This document shows, in pieces, positions 34,501 to 40,310 of a stretch of 64,000 nt of DNA (positions within the stretch are counted from its first letter, which is position 1; each line of letters begins with the position of its first letter). Source of the stretch: Saprospiraceae bacterium (GTDB lineage Bacteria > Bacteroidota > Bacteroidia > Chitinophagales > Saprospiraceae); contig JAWKLJ010000002.1 of assembly GCA_041392805.1 (NCBI GenBank), positions 511,001 to 575,000 of the forward strand. Direction: 5' to 3'. The notes beneath the pieces were generated by a model. That model was not told the origin of the DNA, ran no database searches, and worked only from the letters and a program-made list of their open reading frames with translations. The position numbers and the translations under genes were made by a program.

Positions 34501-35483
34501 TCAAAGCCACTTTTGAGTTGATCAAGAAAAAAGCCAAAGCCGAGGATGTGGTCGTGGTCTATCTCTCTGGGCATGGCGTGACCCAAGGAGGAACGGACCA
34601 AACCCAGTTTTACTACCTCACCCAGGGTATTGCCAGTGAAGATGACCTCGGCGATCCGGCCACGCTCAAAGCCTATACGATCTCTAGCGAAGAACTCACC
34701 AAGTGGATCAATGACATTCCGGCACTCAAACAAGTCCTCATTATTGACGCCTGCAATTCCGGACAGATCGTGGAAAACCTCACCAGCGGCAACAAAGCCA
34801 AAGCCCTCAACGCCAGCCAGATTCGCGCCTTGGATCGGATGAAGGACCGCACCGGCATGTTTGTCCTGGCCGGGAGTGCATCCGACAAAGTCAGCTACGA
34901 AGCCGGCGAATATGGGCAGGGTTTGCTAACCTATGCCTTGTTGCAGGGCATGCTGGGCGTGGCTGCACGCAAGGATGAAGAAGGCAAGGAGGTAATCGAT
35001 GTGATGAACCTTTTTCAATACGCCCGTGATCAAGTACCCGTGTTGGCAGCCAGCATCAACGGTATACAGACGCCCATGTTGGGTTTTCCGAATAAGGGCG
35101 CCAGTTTTGACATTGGAATCTTGGATGAAACCGCCAAGACAAATATTCCGATCGGCAATAAGAAACCGGTCGTGGTCAAAAGCAATTTTATCAATATCAA
35201 AACCTTAAAAGACGACTTAAAGCTGGAAGAAAGACTAGAACAGGCTTTCCGGCAGGAGACCGAAAAGGGCAAAAATGCGGACCTGATCTATGTCGACGTA
35301 TCTGCTTACCCCGGGGCCGCTTACCTCGGCGGCTACTACCAGCAGAATAAAAACAAAATCTCGATTACCGTAAAGTTGTTTCAGGGAGAAGCGGAGGTCG
35401 CACTCAAAATTCCAGCGACAGCTGACCCGGAGCGTTTGGTGAAGCTCATCGTGAGAGAGGTGAAGAAGGCCTTGAAAAAATAG
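31572..35483 (+). CDS. Exported WD40-repeat/caspase-domain (C14) protein
   Basis: The start at 31572 gives a signal peptide (MHRLLFLMLVLQAYLAIGQ); an upstream in-frame ATG at 31515 would bury it. The 1303-residue product has N-terminal WD40 repeats over about residues 25-720 (AVRIWETASGKLLHVL, AVRIWDLNSGAIQSTF, MTKLWDIGLGQ). A caspase-like domain begins near LYVISIGTSNYTG, with catalytic His1001 in YLSGHGV and Cys1061 in IIDACNSGQ. About 100 further C-terminal residues include a lysine-rich tail. The caspase fold cleaves after Arg/Lys in metacaspase relatives. Its export to the periplasm or surface is unlike most bacterial caspases and suggests a protease triggered by binding to the propeller (inference). 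A palindromic repeat begins at its stop codon. Confidence 0.88.
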   Translation: MHRLLFLMLVLQAYLAIGQVPTLVVPRGHVNPITILATSPDGKYVLSGDDSGLINLWLLNSGENIFTQQYAGLSDLTFTADSKKFMAVGAGKATIWDLFSRDTLQQVKGTDYHTWFQTAALSATETELFAFTNNFLNVWSLESGTVIDSLELPTYDKGIFNTEKNYGLTNYSREYDNDSLLLVNSLTGETLQLISFADENEFRIYPKAFSKDGQRILIEKQADSGSELLVWSIGAGQFIDTLSLKGDNPFTPKQFVAFSPTGEQVLLETAGEFINVTTGDMITLKDFGSGTMELWDLPTGKQVATFEGPPSGVLTAVFSADGQKVIAGSRDAAVRIWETASGKLLHVLDSRNLQSMVKGDFFAADKRLFTLSEDRAVRIWDLNSGAIQSTFKAPADWVYRAQFSPDKSMFLSVEGAIIHLWDTHSWTIKRSFKGHSGGIRTLVLSPDKRRMVSISSDNELFMWEVDSGKVVFKFEGEDVFDGIYSCNPLFSKESDILFLTDINGETQLRSVKNGKLIKNIPGTILPQREVVKTLVSAGDTLISIQYEKIPYMEHLRPLLRHTLLDNSGRYFSRFYSMEEMHTGAAATCLSIWDLEENKAIPSSDTCFSSIGYQPFSILSEKAFSGEPTDNSHDIPIYEVLDNELRLSWKLNGHQEGLNALHSAENERFLVSTSNDKMTKLWDIGLGQDRGERETAQHTAFATLFHIDATDWVVTSPIGLFDASPGAMEQLYYVLPYDKEWEVIDLAQLKARYYEPGLLPKLLGYANERLRPVGTFDTVQLYPKVVDPIIQHDTLFLKLKERNGGIGKVSIFINGKEVEEEINPLPRGNNAKRDSIIQYDLRPHQNYLFKHPDSINIISILAYNEEGWLKSSAIDLQYQTTLAQSKGSGNSTTEWNGSLDPKLYVISIGTSNYTGTQLDLQYADQDATMMAHALQLVGTALFTNGDSLEVHCLSTAMAEANGLEGTSIHWQFAEKENIKATFELIKKKAKAEDVVVVYLSGHGVTQGGTDQTQFYYLTQGIASEDDLGDPATLKAYTISSEELTKWINDIPALKQVLIIDACNSGQIVENLTSGNKAKALNASQIRALDRMKDRTGMFVLAGSASDKVSYEAGEYGQGLLTYALLQGMLGVAARKDEEGKEVIDVMNLFQYARDQVPVLAASINGIQTPMLGFPNKGASFDIGILDETAKTNIPIGNKKPVVVKSNFINIKTLKDDLKLEERLEQAFRQETEKGKNADLIYVDVSAYPGAAYLGGYYQQNKNKISITVKLFQGEAEVALKIPATADPERLVKLIVREVKKALKK

Positions 35484-35531
35484 ACATCAGAAGTTTCATC
35501 AAGGTCATGACTTAGTTAACTGCTGATGTCT
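35482..35531. terminator. Palindromic repeat copy A (AGACATCAG arms), possible terminator
   Basis: AGACATCAGAAGTT (35482-35495) pairs with AACTGCTGATGTCT (35518-35531), one mismatch in 14. The left arm begins within the TAG stop codon of the caspase gene. Copies B and C are at 37047 and 40243. Confidence 0.6.
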
Positions 35532-35581
35532 AAACCATTCTTCTAAAATAGCTTCTCTTTTTGTACTTTTTAAAATAAGTA

Positions 35582-35783
35582 GCTTCCAACCAAACAAAAA
35601 GATCTGTTGGATGCTTACAGGCTAGGAAAGGATGGAGAATATCTATTACTAAATGCGTCTTTCGAGACCGTATCTTCCTATAACCAAAACCAATCAAAAT
35701 ATTTATTACCGCTGAAGATAACGAAGAAGCTCAGTATCCACATGAAACAACAGAACAAAAAAAATTACTCAATCACATTTTAA
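35582..35783 (+). pseudogene. Possible gene remnant in 312-bp intergenic region
   Basis: After an in-frame TAG at 35579-35581 the frame is open for about 66 codons to a TAA at 35781-35783. It reads like protein (KDLLDAYRLGKDGEYLLLN) but has no start codon until near its end. It may be a decayed 3' fragment of a lost gene. The remainder of 35484-35795 holds only repeat copy A. Confidence 0.2.
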
Positions 35784-35795
35784 AATTCAATTTAT

Positions 35796-36266
35796 ATGAA
35801 GAAAACAATAATGTTAGTTGCATTAACCCTTGTTTTAGGTGCTTGTGGTACAAGTAAAACGGTGAGCCTTTCTAAGAAAGACATTAAAGGGAATTGGACA
35901 TTAAATACGATCACCTATAGTGAGGCAGGAACCTATAACGTTACTTTACTGGAGGATGTTTCCAAAGAATGTTTTGAAGGAAGCACCTGGCAATTTGTTT
36001 CAAATAATAATACGGGTAATTATAACATAAACAATACTAATTGTTTGGTTGGAGCGCGCCACTTTGTTTTTACCGTTCAAAAAATAGACAAAGAAACCGG
36101 TCTTTATGATTTTCTATTGAAACCGACCAATGAAAAACATAAATCAGATACTCAAAAAGGGTTTAGGCTAAAACTTTCCGCATTATCTGACAATATGATG
36201 CAATGGCAACAGACCCTAAGTGTTGAAGGCAAGCCATTTACTATTTCAATGAATTTTAATAAATAA
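35796..36266 (+). CDS. Lipocalin-like lipoprotein
   Basis: The 156-residue protein has a lipoprotein signal (MKKTIMLVALTLVLGACGTSK, lipobox Cys17). The mature part begins with DIKGNWTLNTITYSEAG, and includes STWQFVSNNNTGNYNI and KGFRLKLSALSDNMMQWQQ. This is the lipocalin-like beta-barrel commonly encoded just before OmpA lipoproteins in Bacteroidota. The ligand is unknown. The next gene, 64 bp downstream, encodes an OmpA-family lipoprotein, so the pair probably acts at the cell envelope. Confidence 0.78.
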   Translation: MKKTIMLVALTLVLGACGTSKTVSLSKKDIKGNWTLNTITYSEAGTYNVTLLEDVSKECFEGSTWQFVSNNNTGNYNINNTNCLVGARHFVFTVQKIDKETGLYDFLLKPTNEKHKSDTQKGFRLKLSALSDNMMQWQQTLSVEGKPFTISMNFNK

Positions 36267-36330
36267 GCGGAGAAAAGATAACGGTAATTGGACTTGGTTA
36301 TTTACTTTTCATTCCTAAATTTCAAATATT

Positions 36331-37038
36331 ATGAAAACAACCATGAATAAAATCATCCTAATATTATTTGCATTTGTTGTAGTAGCAAGTCTGACCGATT
36401 GTAAAGCTACCCGAAACATCAATAACAAACAAAAAGGGGCGGTGATTGGCGCCGCTAGTGGTGCAGTCATTGGCGCAATTATTGGGAATAATGTTGGTAA
36501 AGGTGGCAATGGGGAAATAGGAGCCGTTATTGGTGGAGTGGTAGGGGGAACCGCGGGTGTCCTGATTGGCGCAAAAATGGACAAACAAGCCCAAAAAATT
36601 GAAGAGGAAATCCCTGGCGCAACCGTTGAACGTGTGGACGATGCCATTGTAATTACTTTTGATGAAACCAGCGGTGTCTATTTTGAAACGAATAAATACA
36701 ATATCAATAGTGCTTCTCAACAGATATTAGATAAACTGGTTGGGGTATTCAAAGAATATCCGGAAACTAATATTCTCGTCGTTGGACATACGGATAGCGT
36801 TGGTGCAGACGAGTACAACATGACCCTATCTAAAAACAGGGCTAATGCTGTAACGGACTATTTGATGAACAATGGCATTAGCCGTAGCCGATTAACGACA
36901 AACTGGTTTGGAGAAACCCAACCCATAGCTGACAATAGTACCAGCGAAGGCAAAACAAAAAATAGAAGGGTAAACATTGCTGTTTTACCGAATGAAAAAA
37001 TGATCAATGACGCCAAAAAGCAAGCTGGGGAGAATTAA
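36331..37038 (+). CDS. OmpA-family peptidoglycan-binding lipoprotein with glycine zipper
   Basis: The 235-residue protein has an N-terminal lipoprotein-like signal (VVVASLTDCKA, Cys about 24), a glycine-zipper segment (AVIGAASGAVIGAIIG and following GxxxG repeats, residues about 36-86), and a C-terminal OmpA domain with NILVVGHTDSVGADEYNMTLSKNRA and TKNRRVNI. It should anchor the outer membrane to peptidoglycan. A second in-frame ATG at 36343 is possible. Confidence 0.9.
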   Translation: MKTTMNKIILILFAFVVVASLTDCKATRNINNKQKGAVIGAASGAVIGAIIGNNVGKGGNGEIGAVIGGVVGGTAGVLIGAKMDKQAQKIEEEIPGATVERVDDAIVITFDETSGVYFETNKYNINSASQQILDKLVGVFKEYPETNILVVGHTDSVGADEYNMTLSKNRANAVTDYLMNNGISRSRLTTNWFGETQPIADNSTSEGKTKNRRVNIAVLPNEKMINDAKKQAGEN

Positions 37039-37046
37039 TAAGCCGC

Positions 37047-37095
37047 AGACATCAGAAGTTTATCGAAGGGGTACCTAGTCAAACTTCTGATGTCT
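37047..37095. terminator. Palindromic repeat copy B, likely bidirectional terminator
   Basis: Perfect 14-bp arms AGACATCAGAAGTT (37047-37060) and AACTTCTGATGTCT (37082-37095) sit between the convergent stops of the OmpA gene (37038) and the beta-lactamase-fold gene (37109). Its place fits transcription termination in both directions. Confidence 0.65.
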
Positions 37096-37108
37096 AAACG
37101 CCAGCGCT

Positions 37109-38833
37109 TTATTCCACTCGCTTCCCTACAATCTCCTGTCCTCCTTGGAGTAAGGTCACACTCTCCACCATCCCTGCTTCATTTTTATTAAAAGTGAGTT
37201 GGGCCGGCACGACCTTAAAATAAAAAACATGCTCCGTCTTTGGAAAAATAGGAAATTCGGGCTGCCCGGTGGCTTGTGCTTTCATTTGACTACCTGCTTT
37301 AGTAATGGTGAGCACAAAACCCGGCATAAGCTCATATTTACCCACATAAGTCTCTAGCACCTGGTCTGCTATGACGACTTCTTTTACCAGGCTACTGATA
37401 TCTACACCTAATTCCTTAAGCGTAGCAATGCCTGCTTCATGCGCAGGGTTGAGTTCTACCGCTTTTTTGTACAGTGTGATAGCTTTTTCTTTGTCCCCTT
37501 TTTTTAGGTAGGCTTCGCCCATGCTATCATATACATTAAAAGCATTAGGGTATGCCTCTACATTTAGCTGAAATACAGCGATGGCTTTTTCTATTTCACC
37601 TTCGTTCAAATATTGGTAACCTAAGGTATTTAATTCGCCTTCTGCAAAATCAAATTTGTCAGCTTGGGTTTTCTTCAATTCCCGGTAAGTGTTTACCCCC
37701 TTTTCTATCCCTTCGCTATCGATCACCTTCCTGATTTTAATGCCAATAGACGGTTTAACCACTTGTAAAGGCAACAATGGATTCAATAAATGGACCCCGA
37801 TATCGTCTACGCCAACATCCGAATTGGACAAAACCACAACCCCTTTTTCTCCGCCATTAATAAAACCCGCAAAAGTGCGATAGCCGCCAGTCCCGCCATT
37901 GTGCCAAACGATTTCCATGCCCCCCGCAGCCATAATATGCCAACCCAAGCCGACCAGAGGGCTACTGCCTGCTGTTCTGCTATTTTGATGTGATAGCTGC
38001 ATAGCGGGGTAAAGGCTACTTTTGGTTTTACCCATATTCGCAGCTATATATTGAAGCATATCGGCTACCGTAGAACGAATGGCACCGGCACCAGCCAAGG
38101 TGGGAATATCCCAGTTTTCGACTTCCTGCCCACGGCTATGACCTATCGCCAGGTTTTTTTTCATCTGGTCGGTAAAGGTTATGCGTGTGTCTTTGAGGCC
38201 CAATGGCTCGGTGATAACCTTAACCATCAAGTCTTCATAGGTCATCTGTTGATTAGTCGCTATTACATGCCCTAATAAGCCCGCCGCCAGATTTGAATAT
38301 TCATATTCAGTTCCAATATCTCGGGGTAACTCATAGCTGTTTAAAAATGCGTATAAAGCTTTTTCTGTATAATCAGCAAAAGGATTGGCCGGATTCGACG
38401 GGTTGAAATTAGTAGGCATCCGAGGCAAAGCGGAGGTGTGGTTGGACAGATGGACCAATTGGATTTCTTGCCCATTTCGAGTAGGTGCAGTGACCCCTTC
38501 CGGCAAATATTTCTGCAAAGGATCGTCCAGTTTTACCTCACCTTTCACCACCTGATCGGCCAATAAGATTCCGGTGAAGGTTTTGGAAATAGAGCCTATT
38601 TCGAATACCGAATGTTCATCTACGGGTTCCTTGCCGTCCAAGGATTTGACGCCATAGCTATAAAAATGTGTCCCATCACTATCGATCAGGCCGATGACTA
38701 TTCCGGTATTGGTGCCATTGTCCACGCGCGTTTTGACATTTTCTTTAACGTCCATTGGTATCCCTTTTTGCGCTTGAGCAATCGGAAGAAAGCCCAACAG
38801 GAAAAATAAAAATGATATGATGTTTTTTAACAT
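37109..38833 (-). CDS. Beta-lactamase-fold serine hydrolase with TPR region
   Basis: The 574-residue protein has a signal peptide ending PIAQAQ and a class C beta-lactamase/penicillin-binding fold with SISK (Ser81-Lys84), YSN (179-181) and HNGGTGGYR. Three or so tetratricopeptide-like helices follow (EAYPNAFNVYDSMGEAYLKKGDKEKAI is split over residues about 430-470), and a C-terminal beta domain ends VESVTLLQGGQEIVGKR. It is more likely a peptidase or esterase of the envelope than an antibiotic-resistance enzyme, as for most such Bacteroidota proteins. It is transcribed towards the OmpA gene. Confidence 0.85.
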   Translation of the reverse strand: MLKNIISFLFFLLGFLPIAQAQKGIPMDVKENVKTRVDNGTNTGIVIGLIDSDGTHFYSYGVKSLDGKEPVDEHSVFEIGSISKTFTGILLADQVVKGEVKLDDPLQKYLPEGVTAPTRNGQEIQLVHLSNHTSALPRMPTNFNPSNPANPFADYTEKALYAFLNSYELPRDIGTEYEYSNLAAGLLGHVIATNQQMTYEDLMVKVITEPLGLKDTRITFTDQMKKNLAIGHSRGQEVENWDIPTLAGAGAIRSTVADMLQYIAANMGKTKSSLYPAMQLSHQNSRTAGSSPLVGLGWHIMAAGGMEIVWHNGGTGGYRTFAGFINGGEKGVVVLSNSDVGVDDIGVHLLNPLLPLQVVKPSIGIKIRKVIDSEGIEKGVNTYRELKKTQADKFDFAEGELNTLGYQYLNEGEIEKAIAVFQLNVEAYPNAFNVYDSMGEAYLKKGDKEKAITLYKKAVELNPAHEAGIATLKELGVDISSLVKEVVIADQVLETYVGKYELMPGFVLTITKAGSQMKAQATGQPEFPIFPKTEHVFYFKVVPAQLTFNKNEAGMVESVTLLQGGQEIVGKRVE

Positions 38834-38865
38834 AATGCTATAATTTTAGTCTAATGTTTTATCCC

Positions 38866-38912
38866 GTTGCTGGTGTTTTTCACGTCTGTTGCAGGTGTTT
38901 TTCACCTGCAAC
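38866..38912 (-). terminator. Hairpin downstream of the sigma-factor operon
   Basis: GTTGCAGGTG (38888-38897) pairs perfectly with CACCTGCAAC (38903-38912) around five T residues. A near-identical left arm, GTTGCTGGTGTTTTTCAC, precedes it at 38866-38883. It lies 14 bases after the stop of the minus-strand gene at 38927. Confidence 0.5.
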
Positions 38913-38926
38913 AGCAACACCAAGCC

Positions 38927-39559
38927 TCAAAACGCGCTGTCCAATTGATGAAGCACGCGATCAATATCTTCAATAGCGGGCTTTAAAGTCTTTTTCACGG
39001 TGCGTTTGTTGAGCCAAACAATGAATGCATAAAAGACAGCTAGCCCTGCCAAGGTACCTATCTTAGTCGTGGAAACAGGGAATGCCTTAGCTAGCGTCAA
39101 GGAGCTAAATTGCTCCGGACCACCTAATCCCATGATAAATATAATGTTCATGATAAAAGGTGGAAGCACATACCAATACAAGACCCTATCTAATAACTTG
39201 GCTTGCTGCAATAGGTTTGTTTTCTGGTTTTCGAGCTGTGCCCGGAAAGGCAAAGCAAGGTCTATCGGTATTTTGTTTTTTTTGACACGCTGTAATTTAT
39301 AAATGACATAACAAAACCATAAAATGCCCAGCACACAGGCAATTTTGGTGACGATAGATGGAATGCTAAAGGCGAAATAGCCGAAAATTGGAATCCCGAG
39401 GAAGGAAGCTGCTATTTCTCTCCTATCTCTTTTTCGGATTGCTTTTTCAAGCACCTTCATTTTAGTATTCAGGTCGATCAATAAGCGAGATAAATCAAAC
39501 TTGATCTTTTCCGCCTGAGCAGCACTTTTCCAAATATCTTTTAGTTCTTGTTCAAACAT
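38927..39559 (-). CDS. Membrane protein paired with ECF sigma factor, putative anti-sigma factor
   Basis: The 210-residue protein has a charged N-terminal helix region (MFEQELKDIWKSAAQAEKI), then two membrane segments (ASFLGIPIFGYFAF; IACVLGILWFCYVIY), a cytoplasmic stretch, and two more (YWYVLPPFIMNIIFIMGLG; IGTLAGLAVFYAFIVWL). It starts one base after the stop of the sigma-factor gene, so they are co-transcribed. No zinc anti-sigma motif (HxxxCxxC) is visible, so the anti-sigma role is inferred from position and membrane topology only. Confidence 0.65.
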   Translation of the reverse strand: MFEQELKDIWKSAAQAEKIKFDLSRLLIDLNTKMKVLEKAIRKRDRREIAASFLGIPIFGYFAFSIPSIVTKIACVLGILWFCYVIYKLQRVKKNKIPIDLALPFRAQLENQKTNLLQQAKLLDRVLYWYVLPPFIMNIIFIMGLGGPEQFSSLTLAKAFPVSTTKIGTLAGLAVFYAFIVWLNKRTVKKTLKPAIEDIDRVLHQLDSAF

Positions 39560-39560
39560 T

Positions 39561-40067
39561 TCAACTCAATTTTGGCGTGATACATTCCAATAACCTGCTT
39601 CGAATGCGCTTCATCTTTACAGCGATATGGTTCTCGCTTAAGCCCGTAATCGCTCCTATTTCTTTATAGGACAAATCTTCTAAGTAAAGAATAACAATAG
39701 ACTGGTCACTCTCATTCAGAGAAGCTATGCAGTCGTGCAGCGCCTGGTATTTTTCCTGCTGACTTTTATCTGGAGGGTTTTCGGCTGGGATAAACCGGAT
39801 GGATTCCAATCGAAACATGTTGTCATTGCGCTTTTCTAGGTTCATCTTTGAGCGGTGGCAAACATTTAATGCTATTTTGTATACCCAAGTGCTAATGTTT
39901 GATTTACCCTCAAAGCTGGAGAACGATTTCCAAACCTGAAAAACCACCTCCTGGAACAAGTCTTGTGGTTCCATAGGAGAGACGGCATAGATTCGACAAA
40001 TTCTATAGATTTTATCTTTGTTCTCCTCCAAAATTCCCTCAAAAGTCAGTGCTGTTTGATCTTGCAT
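39561..40067 (-). CDS. ECF-type RNA polymerase sigma factor
   Basis: The 168-residue protein has sigma region 2 (DLFQEVVFQVWKSFSSFEGK, ISTWVYKIALNVC) and sigma region 4 (ESDQSIVILYLEDLSYKEIG followed by ITGLSENHIAVKMKRIRSRL), without regions 1 or 3, as in extracytoplasmic function sigma factors. It is the first gene of a two-gene unit with a membrane partner that probably controls it. Target promoters cannot be identified here. Confidence 0.9.
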   Translation of the reverse strand: MQDQTALTFEGILEENKDKIYRICRIYAVSPMEPQDLFQEVVFQVWKSFSSFEGKSNISTWVYKIALNVCHRSKMNLEKRNDNMFRLESIRFIPAENPPDKSQQEKYQALHDCIASLNESDQSIVILYLEDLSYKEIGAITGLSENHIAVKMKRIRSRLLECITPKLS

Positions 40068-40153
40068 TTACTTCTTTTCTACCTTCTAATAACCTTAGTG
40101 ACAAGAAGCGGGAAAATATGACAATAATCAACAGATTTATTTTTCTTGTTTAA

Positions 40154-40177
40154 GCGCACAAGAATTGTCAGCGAACC
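40154..40177 (+). repeat. Partial copy of the GTTCTCTGAC element (right arm)
   Basis: GCGCACAAGAATTGTCAGCG and the next four bases match the right arm of the 10661-10768 element with two differences. The left arm is not found nearby, so this is a solo end. Confidence 0.5.
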
Positions 40178-40242
40178 GTATTGGGAAAGATAGAGATTGG
40201 TTGCAAGATGGAGCAGGTCCACCTGGAATGGGGAGGGGCAAA

Positions 40243-40287
40243 ACATCAGAAGTCTCACCTGGCTCCTACCAGGCTAACTTCTGATGT
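40243..40287. terminator. Palindromic repeat copy C downstream of the metalloprotease gene
   Basis: ACATCAGAAGT (40243-40253) pairs with ACTTCTGATGT (40277-40287), and inside it CCTGG pairs with CCAGG. It lies 24 bases past the minus-strand stop at 40311. The shared arms with copies A and B show one dispersed family at gene ends. Confidence 0.6.
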
Positions 40288-40310
40288 CTGAGTACTTTAC
40301 GGCATTGGCA

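Noticed and set aside
31572..35483. WD40-caspase as an anti-phage effector
   Set aside because: The signal peptide argues against a cytoplasmic defence role, and no defence genes are adjacent.
37109..38833. Beta-lactamase-fold protein as an antibiotic-resistance gene
   Set aside because: The long TPR-containing C-terminus and lack of resistance-gene context fit the envelope hydrolases common in Bacteroidota.
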